Assembly: GCA_937138275.1 (NCBI GenBank)
Contig: CAKZOY010000474.1
Coordinates: forward strand, 1-5,392
Length of the DNA: 5,392 bases
Direction: 5' to 3'
DNA from: an uncultured Chloroflexota bacterium
Lineage (GTDB): Bacteria > Chloroflexota > Anaerolineae > B4-G1 > DUEL01
In this document: one piece after another, positions 1 to 5,392 of the stretch
How the letters are laid out: every line of letters starts with the position of its first letter
How positions within the stretch are numbered: the first letter of the stretch is position 1
Program-made: the position numbers and the translations under genes
Notes under the pieces: generated by a model
What the model saw: the letters and a program-made list of their open reading frames with translations, nothing else
Told to the model about the DNA's origin: nothing
The model's database searches: none

Positions 1-20
1 GCCGCCGCCCGCAAACCCCC

Positions 21-66
21 TCTCCCCCTTTTCTTTCTGCCCCTCCAGGCAAGAAAAAGGGGGAGG
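21..66. repeat. Imperfect polypyrimidine/polypurine inverted repeat
   Basis: CCCCCTTTT (24-32) pairs with AAAAGGGGG (55-63). The stem continues inward as C-TT with AA-G after one bulged A, and then GCC (39-41) pairs with GGC (48-50) around a 6-nt loop. One strand is nearly all pyrimidine on the left arm and purine on the right arm. It is followed by A6 on the plus strand, so it is not a canonical terminator in that direction, and no T-run follows it on the minus strand. Confidence 0.45.
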
Positions 67-88
67 AAAAAAGGCATTTTCCCAATTC

Positions 89-130
89 GGAATCCTGCAA
101 TCCGGAAACCGGAAAGGCTATTCGGATTCC
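89..130. repeat. Nested inverted repeat
   Basis: GGAATCC (89-95) and GGATTCC (124-130) are exact reverse complements. Inside them lies a second palindrome, TCCGG-AAA-CCGGA (101-113), with a 3-nt loop. The outer arms could close a structure containing the inner hairpin. On the minus strand the only T-run (TTTTTT, plus-strand 67-72) lies about 16 nt past the structure, too far for a standard intrinsic terminator. Its role is unknown. Confidence 0.5.
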
Positions 131-190
131 AGAACTCTTTCTTGCCAGAGTCGCTTCTCCAGATTTTCGTAACTGGCCTGAAATTAAGCG

Positions 191-213
191 AACCGCAGGC
201 TCATGGGGCGGTT
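191..213 (-). terminator. Weak candidate terminator hairpin after permease 2
   Basis: On the minus strand, AACCGC and GCGGTT form a 6-bp stem around an 11-nt loop, starting one base after the TAG stop codon of the last permease gene. The sequence after the stem is CGCTTAATTTC, which is only mildly T-rich and is interrupted. The position suits a terminator but the missing U-tract makes it weak. It may be a chance hairpin or a pause or 3'-end stabilising structure. Confidence 0.25.
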
Positions 214-214
214 T

Positions 215-1144
215 CTACCGCTCCTCCCGCGTGTACGGCTGCATCAGGGCGGCCGGTGCCCCCAGCCGCTTGCGCATGGCCTCCCCAGCGCTGATCATCA
301 GCACCAGAATAGTGAGGATGAAAGGCAACGTGTTCAGCAACGGCGGCGAGATGCCCAGCGCCTGCAGCCGGAACTGGAGTACCCGCACACTCCCGAAAAG
401 ATAGGCCCCCAGCAGCGCCCGCGCCGGGTCCCACGTCGCGAAAATCGTCAGGGCGATGACGATCCAGCCAATACCGGCCGTCATCCCCTCAATCCAGGCC
501 GGAGCATACACAATGGAGAGATACGCTCCCCCAATGCCCGCCATCAGCCCGCCGAAGAACACCGCCAGATAGCGGACGCGGAAGATGTTGATCCCCATCG
601 CGTCGGCCGTGGCGGGGCTTTCCCCCACCGACCGCAGGATAAGCCCCCAGCGGGTCCGGTAGAACATAAACCACAGGATGGGCACCATCAGCAGGGAAAT
701 GTAGACCAGAACATCCTGCTGGAAGAGGAGCGGGCCCAGGATGGGAATTTCGCTCAGGCCGGGGATGGGAACGGGCTTCAACTGGACGCGCGGGGGCATG
801 CCGATGAAGCGCTTACCCATCATCCCGCTGACGCCCAGCCCCAGCATCGTCAGCGCCAGGCCCGAAACGACCTGGTTGACCCGCAGGGTGATGCTGGCGA
901 AGGCATGGACCAGCGAGAGCAGTCCCCCGACCAGAGCGGCGGCGGCGATCGCCAGCCAGGGGTCGCCCGTCGCCTGGGCGACGCCAAAGGCGGTCACCGC
1001 GCCCATAATCATCATCCCCTCCACGCCCAGATTCACCACCCCCGACCGCTCCGCGGTCACCTCCCCCAGCGTGCCGTAGAGCAGGGGAGTGCCCGCTGGA
1101 ATGGTCGCCTGCAGTACCGAGAAAATGTACGCCCAGATGCTCAT
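215..1144 (-). CDS. Nucleoside ABC transporter permease 2 (NupQ/YufQ-like)
   Basis: This 309-residue integral membrane protein is the second permease of a BmpA-type nucleoside importer (BPD_transp_2 family, COG1079 type). It should pair with the other permease to form the channel. Visible support: many hydrophobic segments from residue 5 to 288; the family motif NLGVEGMM at 38-45, just before a membrane segment; and a cytoplasmic coupling-type loop at about 167-190 (GLILRSVGESPATADAMGIN), where the ATPase would dock. Length is normal for the family. The ATG lies in an ATGA overlap with the stop of the upstream permease, and GGAGGAGG (plus-strand 1149-1156) precedes it by 4 nt, so translational coupling is likely. 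It is the last gene of the operon within the window. Substrate is inferred from family: nucleosides are usual, but some relatives may carry other purine-like compounds. Confidence 0.9.
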   Translation of the reverse strand: MSIWAYIFSVLQATIPAGTPLLYGTLGEVTAERSGVVNLGVEGMMIMGAVTAFGVAQATGDPWLAIAAAALVGGLLSLVHAFASITLRVNQVVSGLALTMLGLGVSGMMGKRFIGMPPRVQLKPVPIPGLSEIPILGPLLFQQDVLVYISLLMVPILWFMFYRTRWGLILRSVGESPATADAMGINIFRVRYLAVFFGGLMAGIGGAYLSIVYAPAWIEGMTAGIGWIVIALTIFATWDPARALLGAYLFGSVRVLQFRLQALGISPPLLNTLPFILTILVLMISAGEAMRKRLGAPAALMQPYTREER

Positions 1145-2271
1145 ACCGCCTCCTCCGTCTCCGGCCGGACACCGGGAACAGGCACCGCCCGGCCGGGGAA
1201 TTCCAGACGCACCCAGTAGCGGGTGAACAGGTCACCGGCAAGCACGAAGAGAAGGATCACGCCGTTGAAGACGTAGACGGTCGCCGAAGGGAGCCCCAGG
1301 GCGATCTGGATGGCGTCCCCACCCACCAGCAGTCCACCGATGAGAAACGAGGTCAGGATGACCCCCAGCGGGCTCAGACGGGCCAGCCAGGCGACGATGA
1401 TGGCGGTGAAACCGTACCCTGGGGAGATGCCCTGGGGGTAGCGGAGCCGGTAGTGGATGCCCGCGACCTCGCCCACCCCCGCCAACCCGGCCAGCGCGCC
1501 GCTGATCGCCATCACCAGGACCGCCGTTCGGAGGTAATTCATCCCGGCGTAGCGCGCGGCTTCCGGGTTCTCCCCCGTCACCCGAATCTCAAATCCCCAG
1601 CGGGTGCGGCGGATGAAGACGTTTGCCAGCACCGCCGCCAGCAGCCCCAGAAGCAGAGTGGGGTAATGGATGCGCGTGACCCCCAGGCGGGGCAGTTGGG
1701 CGGAAAGGGGAAACTTATCGGTGTACGGGAACCCCCACTCGGTGGGGCCCTTCCAGGGGCCGTAGACCAGGTGGTTGACCAGTTCGCTGGCGATGTAGAC
1801 CATCATCAAACTGGTGAGCACCTCGTCTATCCGCAGGCGGGCCTTCAGAAGGGCGGGCACCAGTCCCCAGAGGGCGCCGCCCAGCGCCCCGGCGACGAAC
1901 ATCGTCGGGAGACGGAGCGGGTCGGGGACGCCGGGGGCGAAGAGGGCGACGGCCGTGGCGCAGATGGCGCCGACCAGCAGTTGCCCCTCCGCGCCGATGT
2001 TGTAGACGCGGGCGCGGAAGGCCACCGCCAGCCCCACCCCCGCCAGCATCAGCGGGATCGCTTTGGTGACCGTCTCCGAAAGCCCGTAGAGGCTGCCGAA
2101 GGCGCCGGTAAAGATGCGCCCGTAGGCTACCAGGGGGTTCACGCCCACCACCAGGAAGAGGACGGCGATCACCGCCAGGGCCGCCACCACCGAAAGGACG
2201 GGAGCAGCGATGTTCAGCCAGCGCGGCGTATCCAGGCGTTTTTCCAGACGGATGCGCGGTAGGCCTTTCAT
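1141..2271 (-). CDS. Nucleoside ABC transporter permease 1 (NupP/YufP-like)
   Basis: This 376-residue membrane protein is the first permease of the transporter (BPD_transp_2 family, COG4603 type). A short basic N-terminus (residues 1-18) precedes a strong membrane segment at about 22-44. The family motif NIGAEGQL is at 91-98, and the conserved cytoplasmic loop GFEIRVTGENPEAARYAGMN is at 226-245. A glycine-rich hydrophobic stretch (about 286-320) and a last membrane helix (about 331-346) follow. Length fits the longer of the two permeases of this family. The ATG is preceded by GGAGG (plus-strand 2276-2280), which lies in the 11-nt gap after the ATPase stop. The gene ends in a 4-nt overlap with permease 2. 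The two permeases resemble each other in fold and presumably form a heterodimer. Nucleoside specificity is a family-based inference. Confidence 0.9.
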   Translation of the reverse strand: MKGLPRIRLEKRLDTPRWLNIAAPVLSVVAALAVIAVLFLVVGVNPLVAYGRIFTGAFGSLYGLSETVTKAIPLMLAGVGLAVAFRARVYNIGAEGQLLVGAICATAVALFAPGVPDPLRLPTMFVAGALGGALWGLVPALLKARLRIDEVLTSLMMVYIASELVNHLVYGPWKGPTEWGFPYTDKFPLSAQLPRLGVTRIHYPTLLLGLLAAVLANVFIRRTRWGFEIRVTGENPEAARYAGMNYLRTAVLVMAISGALAGLAGVGEVAGIHYRLRYPQGISPGYGFTAIIVAWLARLSPLGVILTSFLIGGLLVGGDAIQIALGLPSATVYVFNGVILLFVLAGDLFTRYWVRLEFPGRAVPVPGVRPETEEAV

Positions 2272-2282
2272 TTCTCCTCCGG

Positions 2283-3797
2283 TTAACTACGGTGAACTCC
2301 GGCCATCATCATGCCGATCGTCTCCAGATCGGCCCGGTCGGCGGGCAGGATGCCCATAATCTCCCCGTTGAACATCACGGCGATGCGGTCGCTCACCTGG
2401 AGAATCTCCTCCAGGTCCTCCGAGACCAGAAGGACCGCGGTGCCCTGTTCCCGCTGGGTCAGCAGCACCTGGCGGATGTACTCGGTCGCGCCGACATCCA
2501 GCCCGCTGGTAGGGTAGGCGGCGATGAGCAGCCGCGGCGCGCACGACGTCTCGCGGGCCAGGATGGTGCGCTGGATGTTGCCGCCGGAGAGCAACTTCAG
2601 GGGGGTCTCGCGGCTGGGCGTCGCCACCCCGTACTGTTCAATCAGACGGTCGGCATGGCCGGCGATGGCCTGCTGGTCCAGAAAGATGCCCTGACAGAAG
2701 GGGGACTGGTCATAGGATTTCAGGACGAGGTTCTCAGCGATGCTGAGGTTGGGGACGGTGCCCACCAGCCGCTCGCCGGGCACGTAGCAGACGCCGCGGC
2801 GGACCAGGACGCGGGGCGGCTTGTTGGTGACGTCCTCGCCCATCAGAAGCACCCGACCTCCATCTATCCGGCGCAGGCCGGCCAGTGCCTCCGCCAGTTC
2901 CCGCTGACCGTTCCCCGCCACTCCGGCGATCCCCAGAATCTCTCCCGCTGCGATGTGGAAGGAGACGCCGCGGACGGCCGGAAGCCCCCGGTCGTTCTGG
3001 ACCTGCAGGTCTTTCCCCTCCAGCACCGTCGGCCCGAGCGGCACCGGATGCTTCTCCAGGCGAAAGAGCACTTCCCGCCCCACCATCAGCCGGGCCAGTT
3101 CCCGCTTATCGGTCCGGGCGGTATCCAGGGTGGCGACCACTTTGCCCTGCCGGAGCACGGTCACCCGGTCGCTGACGGCGAAGACTTCGTCCAGTTTGTG
3201 GGTGATGAAAATGACGGTGTGTCCCTCGTCGGCCATCCGCCGGACGGTGGACATCAGTTCGTCTATCTCGCGGGGAGTGAGCATAGAGGTAGGCTCGTCC
3301 AGAATAAGGATGTCGGCGCCCCGGTAGAGGGCCTTGATGATTTCCACCCGCTGCTGCTCCCCGGCGGAGAGTTGCCAGATGCGGGCGTCCGGGTCCACGT
3401 GCAGGCCGTAGCGCTGGGCGAACTCCTGCAGTCGCTGGCGCGCCGCCCGGTCGGGGTAGAAAAAGTTGCCGGGCAGCCCCAGGACGACGTTCTCCGCCAC
3501 GGTGTGCGAGGGGACCAGCCGGAACTGCTGGTGGACCATCCCGATCCCCAGGCGGATCGCGTCGCGCGGGGAGCGGATATAGGCCCGCTGGCCTTTGACG
3601 TAGATTTCCCCTTCGTCGGGCTGATAGATGCCGTAGAGGATGTTCATAAGGGTAGTTTTGCCGGCACCGTTCTCGCCCAGGAGGGCGTGGATTTCCCCGG
3701 CCTGCACCTGTAAATCCACGTGGTCATTGGCCAGGACACCGGGGAACCGTTTGACGATGCCGCGCATTTCCACCGCCAGAGGGGGTGAATCGGACAT
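2283..3797 (-). CDS. Nucleoside ABC transporter ATP-binding protein (NupO/YufO-like)
   Basis: This 504-residue cytoplasmic ATPase has two fused ABC domains, as usual for the BmpA/RbsA-type importers (COG3845). Domain 1 is intact: Walker A GENGAGKTT (41-49), signature LSAGEQQR (143-150), Walker B ILILDEPT (163-170, catalytic E168) and switch histidine H200. Domain 2 is degenerate at its catalytic parts: the P-loop position reads GVAGNGQRE (292-300) without the lysine, the Walker B region reads LLIAAYPTSGLD (423-434) without Asp-Glu, and the switch position reads SED (459-461). Its signature LSGGNIQR (403-410) is kept. In this family such asymmetry is normal, leaving one hydrolytic site formed by domain 1 Walker motifs with the domain 2 signature. 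The ATG has GGAGG (plus-strand 3805-3809) 7 nt upstream. It lies 105 bp after thyX and 11 bp before permease 1. Confidence 0.93.
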   Translation of the reverse strand: MSDSPPLAVEMRGIVKRFPGVLANDHVDLQVQAGEIHALLGENGAGKTTLMNILYGIYQPDEGEIYVKGQRAYIRSPRDAIRLGIGMVHQQFRLVPSHTVAENVVLGLPGNFFYPDRAARQRLQEFAQRYGLHVDPDARIWQLSAGEQQRVEIIKALYRGADILILDEPTSMLTPREIDELMSTVRRMADEGHTVIFITHKLDEVFAVSDRVTVLRQGKVVATLDTARTDKRELARLMVGREVLFRLEKHPVPLGPTVLEGKDLQVQNDRGLPAVRGVSFHIAAGEILGIAGVAGNGQRELAEALAGLRRIDGGRVLLMGEDVTNKPPRVLVRRGVCYVPGERLVGTVPNLSIAENLVLKSYDQSPFCQGIFLDQQAIAGHADRLIEQYGVATPSRETPLKLLSGGNIQRTILARETSCAPRLLIAAYPTSGLDVGATEYIRQVLLTQREQGTAVLLVSEDLEEILQVSDRIAVMFNGEIMGILPADRADLETIGMMMAGVHRS

Positions 3798-3813
3798 AGT
3801 CGGACCTCCGGAT

Positions 3814-3919
3814 GGGGATTGCGAATTGCAAATTCAAAATTGCAGATTGCGGATTGCAGATTGCAAATTGCAGATTGCAGATTGCAAATTACGTTTTACT
3901 TTTTACGTCTTTACGTTTT
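3814..3919. repeat. Compound tandem heptamer repeat between thyX and the ATPase gene
   Basis: Read on the minus strand, this is an in-phase run of heptamers in two blocks. The first block (3891-3919) has four ACGT-type units: AAAACGT, AAAGACGT (8 nt), AAAAAGT and AAAACGT. The second block (3814-3890) has eleven 7-nt units, nine of which fit AATYYGC exactly (for example AATCTGC and AATTTGC); the other two are AATTTTG and AATCCCC. The repeat fills nearly the whole 105-bp spacer, stops just before the ribosome-binding site of the ATPase gene, and covers the last codons of thyX. Its AT-rich composition contrasts sharply with the genes around it. Interspersed heptamer arrays of this look are known in several bacterial lineages; their function is not established. 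Confidence 0.9.
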
Positions 3920-4544
3920 CAAAGAATTCGGGGTATCGGGCGCGCAGGTCGTCCCGCAGGTCGCCGAAGACGGCGGGGGCATGGGGATAGACGGCCTCCA
4001 GCATGCGAACGGCGACCTCCCGGATTTCCCATTGCGCCTCCGGAGAGATGCGCAGGCGGAAGACGTGGCGCAGTTCCCGGAAGTTCATGGTGACGACGAT
4101 GCGGGTGGCAGTGGCGTTGGGCAACACGAAGCGCGCATCCTCTTTTCGGATGCCCCGCTCCCGAAGGGCGCGGTAGGTCTCTCTGACCTGTTCGGCGAAG
4201 TGCTCCCAGATCGCCCGCGCCGTCTCGTCCTGGAGAATGGATGGGGGCAGGACCCATTCGGGGTCGTCCATAGAGACGTAGCGCTGGCTTTCCTGGGAAT
4301 ACGAGGCGATGCGGTGGCGGACCAGTTGGTGGCTGCAGGCGCGGGAGATGCCGCGGATTTCAAAGGTGGCGGAGGCGTGCTCAATGAGGCTTTCGTGCCC
4401 TTCCCGGATGCGGGCCCGCAGGAAGGCGGCGGGGTCGCCCCGGCTCTCGCTGCGATAGCAGACCCGTCCGGCGTGCTCCAGCAACGCCTCTGGGCTGCCA
4501 TCGCCCTTCAGATAACGGGTGATGGCGATCAGTTCCACTTCCAT
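3903..4544 (-). CDS. thyX: Flavin-dependent thymidylate synthase ThyX
   Basis: This 213-residue cytoplasmic enzyme converts dUMP to dTMP using methylene-tetrahydrofolate as carbon donor and NAD(P)H via FAD; it acts as a homotetramer in known relatives. The family signature RHRxxSxxxxSxR is present as RHRIASYSQESQR at residues 76-88. Other conserved parts are GHESLIEHASATFEI (49-63), RFVLPNATAT (138-147), NFRELRHVFRLR (154-165) and AQWEIREVA (170-178). R165 matches the arginine that binds dUMP in characterised ThyX proteins. The reading frame is open upstream to 4661, but the ATG at 4544 is preferred: TAAGGAG (plus-strand 4554-4560) lies 9 nt before it, a promoter lies at 4593-4620 inside the longer frame, and the family N-terminus begins here. 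The last codons (NVKT and stop) lie in a heptamer repeat. No terminator follows, so read-through into the transporter genes is likely. Confidence 0.96.
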   Translation of the reverse strand: MEVELIAITRYLKGDGSPEALLEHAGRVCYRSESRGDPAAFLRARIREGHESLIEHASATFEIRGISRACSHQLVRHRIASYSQESQRYVSMDDPEWVLPPSILQDETARAIWEHFAEQVRETYRALRERGIRKEDARFVLPNATATRIVVTMNFRELRHVFRLRISPEAQWEIREVAVRMLEAVYPHAPAVFGDLRDDLRARYPEFFENVKT

Positions 4545-4553
4545 ATCCGCCCT

Positions 4554-4560
4554 CTCCTTA
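4554..4560 (-). promoter_or_regulatory. Ribosome-binding site that fixes the thyX start
   Basis: The minus strand reads TAAGGAG, followed by 9 nt and ATG at 4544. It is a strong Shine-Dalgarno sequence and supports the 213-residue form of ThyX over the 252-residue open frame starting at 4661. Confidence 0.8.
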
Positions 4561-4592
4561 TGGCACGATTCTGCCGCCAGAACTTGTCGCCT

Positions 4593-4620
4593 ATTATCCC
4601 CCATTTTCGGCAGAGCGCAA
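4593..4620 (-). promoter_or_regulatory. Probable sigma70-type promoter of thyX
   Basis: On the minus strand, TTGCGC (4615-4620) is followed by a 16-bp spacer and GATAAT (4593-4598). Transcription would start near 4586, giving a leader of about 42 nt to the ATG at 4544. The -10 box is one base from consensus; the -35 box matches its first three bases plus one more. It may drive the whole thyX-transporter unit. A 7-bp inverted repeat (TCTGCCG at 4570-4576, CGGCAGA at 4608-4614) flanks the -10 box. Confidence 0.6.
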
Positions 4621-4676
4621 CTGCACATCTCTCGGAGCAGGGGGCTTGCACAGCGAATCATTTCGGGAGGGCAGCG

Positions 4677-4692
4677 CGCCTGGGATCAGGCG
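4677..4692. repeat. Short inverted repeat upstream of the tRNA promoter
   Basis: CGCCTG (4677-4682) and CAGGCG (4687-4692) are exact reverse complements with a 4-nt centre, GGAT. The repeat ends 8 bp before the -35 box of the tRNA promoter. It could be a protein-binding site, but a 6-bp palindrome in GC-rich DNA can easily arise by chance. Confidence 0.35.
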
Positions 4693-4700
4693 GTGCGAAC

Positions 4701-4729
4701 TTGCCAAAGGCCCAGAGTGGTGGTAAAAT
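4701..4729 (+). promoter_or_regulatory. Probable sigma70-type promoter of tRNA-Lys
   Basis: TTGCCA (4701-4706), a 17-bp spacer and TAAAAT (4724-4729) form a good -35/-10 pair with ideal spacing. The expected start near 4736 lies about 12 nt before the mature tRNA 5' end at 4749. With no other promoter visible further right, it probably also supplies any transcript of the cyclophilin-like gene. Confidence 0.7.
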
Positions 4730-4748
4730 ATTAAGTGCTGGAGGAAAC

Positions 4749-4821
4749 GGCCCGCTAGCTCAACAGGAAGAGCAGGGGACTCTTAATCCCTTGGCTGCAG
4801 GTTCGAGTCCTGCGCGGGTCA
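4749..4821 (+). tRNA. tRNA-Lys, anticodon CUU
   Basis: The 73-nt sequence folds into a full cloverleaf. The acceptor stem is GGCCCGC with GCGGGTC (one G-U pair at 2-71). The D stem is GCTC with GAGC, with GG in the loop. The anticodon stem is GGGGA with TCCCT (one G-U pair) around loop CTCTTAA, giving anticodon CTT at 4782-4784, which reads lysine AAG codons. The variable loop is TGGCT, and the T stem is GCAGG with CCTGC around TTCGAGT. The discriminator is A (4821). The 3' CCA is not encoded (TCG follows), so it must be added by a nucleotidyltransferase. A promoter lies just upstream and an intrinsic terminator 10 nt downstream, so it is a single tRNA transcription unit. Confidence 0.96.
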
Positions 4822-4831
4822 TCGGAAAGAG

Positions 4832-4866
4832 CAGCGTCCCCCATTACAGCGGGACGCTGATTTTTT
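4832..4866 (+). terminator. Rho-independent terminator after tRNA-Lys
   Basis: CAGCGTCCC (4832-4840) and GGGACGCTG (4851-4859) form a perfect 9-bp GC-rich stem with a 10-nt loop. It is followed by A and a run of six T (4861-4866). This is a strong canonical intrinsic terminator for the tRNA transcript. It lies within what would be the leader of the next gene: the ribosome-binding site starts 3-5 nt after the T-run. Confidence 0.92.
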
Positions 4867-4880
4867 ACGGGGAGGTTGAG

Positions 4881-5261
4881 ATGACGCGCATCCGGATTTC
4901 TGCTGGCGATGTCACTCTGCCCGCCGAGTTAAACGACACTCCGACGGCCCGCCTCATCTGGGAAGCGCTCCCGATTGAAGCAACGATCCACACCTGGGGC
5001 GACGAAATCTATTTTGATGTGCCGGTGACCGTTGCAGCAGAGGAGGACGCCCGGGTGGATGTACGGGTGGGAGAATTGGGCTACTGGCCGCTGGGCCCCG
5101 CACTGTGCGTCTTTTTCGGCCCCACGCCCACCAGTACCGACCAGAACCCACGAGCATACAGCCCGGTGACGGTAGTGGGGCGCGTGCTGGGAGATGCCAC
5201 CCTCTTCCGCTCGGTGCGCGATGGCACACCCGTGCGGGTGACCCGGACCGAAGAGGGATAG
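4881..5261 (+). CDS. Cyclophilin-like fold protein (TM1367/COG2164 type)
   Basis: This 126-residue protein matches the small bacterial and archaeal cyclophilin-like family typified by Thermotoga maritima TM1367. Recognisable parts are ARLIWEALPIEATIHTWGDE (23-42), IYFDVPV (43-49), the hallmark LGYWPLGPALCVFFGPTP (66-83) and the C-terminal strand region SPVTVVGRVLGDATLF (94-109). No signal peptide or membrane segment is seen, so it should be cytoplasmic. The fold resembles peptidyl-prolyl isomerases, but I know of no demonstrated activity or partner for this family, so no function is claimed. The ATG at 4881 has GGGGAGG (4869-4875) 5 nt before it and begins where family homology begins; the frame is open far upstream through the tRNA, which is an artefact. 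The only plausible promoter is that of the tRNA, with a terminator in between. Confidence 0.87.
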   Translation: MTRIRISAGDVTLPAELNDTPTARLIWEALPIEATIHTWGDEIYFDVPVTVAAEEDARVDVRVGELGYWPLGPALCVFFGPTPTSTDQNPRAYSPVTVVGRVLGDATLFRSVRDGTPVRVTRTEEG

Positions 5262-5392
5262 GGTCCGCGAAGCGGTTTCGCCGCCTTTCTCCGGCCGTCA
5301 TTCGTCTTCTCCTCACCAGAGGTATCTCCACCTCAACCGCCCCACCCTCTCCGCCACAGCGACTCACCCCGCAAAGAATGGGGACTGGGGGA
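5262..5392. other. Non-coding DNA after the cyclophilin-like gene
   Basis: No credible gene is seen. A short GC hairpin, GCGG-TTTCG-CCGC (5272-5284) followed by CTTT, lies 10 nt after the stop codon and is a weak terminator candidate. An alternative pairing, GCGAA (5267-5271) with TTCGC (5277-5281), overlaps it. Near the window end CCCC (5367-5370) and GGGG (5380-5383) could pair. The stretch is pyrimidine-rich on the plus strand. The next gene lies outside the window. Confidence 0.5.

Larger units (their letters stand above)
1..214. other. Non-coding DNA downstream of the transporter operon
   Basis: I see no credible gene here. The stretch is more AT-rich and more repetitive in composition than the flanking coding DNA. 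It contains an imperfect polypyrimidine/polypurine inverted repeat (about 21-66), a nested inverted repeat (89-130) and a small hairpin just after the permease stop codon (191-213). None of these is followed on the minus strand by a clean run of T, so the operon end is not clearly marked by an intrinsic terminator. Confidence 0.6.

Noticed and set aside
203..1219. Plus-strand open frame (338 codons) opposite permease 2
   Set aside because: The composition is Arg/Gln/His/Pro-rich and low in hydrophobic residues, as expected for the reverse complement of a membrane-protein gene. No ribosome-binding site or family motif is seen.
1453..2262. Plus-strand open frame (269 codons) opposite permease 1
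   Set aside because: It is a shadow of the same kind, with repeated Gln/His/Asp/Gly and no domain.
2292..3713. Long plus-strand open frame (473 codons) opposite the ATPase gene
   Set aside because: Its translation is rich in Gln, Asp, His and Gly with no recognisable domain. It is a GC-driven shadow of the ATPase gene, which has all ABC motifs.
3814..3890. CRISPR array
   Set aside because: The repeats are 7 nt and contiguous with no spacers, so this is a simple tandem repeat.
3798..3902. Riboswitch or separate promoter ahead of the transporter genes
   Set aside because: The spacer is nearly all heptamer repeat. TTGCAA units look like -35 boxes, but no matching -10 box at proper spacing and no aptamer-like structure are seen.
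4545..4661. N-terminal extension of ThyX to an ATG at 4661
   Set aside because: The extra 39 residues show no family similarity. The promoter boxes lie inside this stretch, and a strong ribosome-binding site precedes the ATG at 4544.
3819..4880. Upstream extension of the cyclophilin-like gene frame
   Set aside because: The frame is open back to 3819 but runs through the heptamer repeat, antisense to thyX, and through the tRNA and terminator. Family homology and the ribosome-binding site place the start at 4881.
4954..5367. Minus-strand open frame (137 codons) opposite the cyclophilin-like gene
   Set aside because: It is Arg/Pro-rich with no recognisable domain, and the plus-strand gene clearly matches a known family.

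Overview
The window is GC-rich bacterial DNA and holds five protein genes and one tRNA gene on two divergently transcribed arms. The left arm, on the minus strand, carries thyX (flavin-dependent thymidylate synthase) followed by the three inner-membrane and cytoplasmic parts of a BmpA/NupNOPQ-type nucleoside ABC transporter: a double-domain ATPase and two permeases. The right arm, on the plus strand, carries tRNA-Lys(CUU), an intrinsic terminator and a small cyclophilin-fold protein of the TM1367/COG2164 type. The gene content, ThyX in place of ThyA, the TM1367-like protein and the heptamer-repeat intergenic DNA together suggest a member of Chloroflexota (Anaerolineae-like), possibly thermophilic. 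This assignment is an inference from general impression, not from a search.

Layout from left to right: 1-214 is non-coding downstream DNA with several imperfect inverted repeats and no convincing terminator. 215-1144 is permease 2, 1141-2271 is permease 1 and 2283-3797 is the ATPase. All three are on the minus strand and tightly packed (an 11-nt gap, then a 4-nt ATGA overlap). 3798-3902 is a spacer made almost entirely of heptamer repeats. 3903-4544 is thyX, also minus. 4545-4748 is a divergent promoter region with one good sigma70-type promoter pointing each way. 4749-4821 is tRNA-Lys, 4832-4866 its terminator, 4881-5261 the cyclophilin-like gene, and 5262-5392 is non-coding.

The minus-strand genes make biological sense together: the transporter would bring in nucleosides and ThyX makes dTMP from dUMP, so both feed the deoxynucleotide pool. 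The substrate-binding lipoprotein (BmpA/NupN) that normally starts such a transporter operon is absent from the window, and thyX sits in its place. No terminator is visible between thyX and the ATPase gene, so co-transcription is plausible.

No clearly new multi-gene system is visible. The points most worth a second look are the compound heptamer repeat, which reaches into the 3' end of thyX and supplies its stop codon, and the tRNA-terminator-ORF arrangement, in which an intrinsic terminator lies only 14 nt before a start codon with no room for a separate promoter after it.
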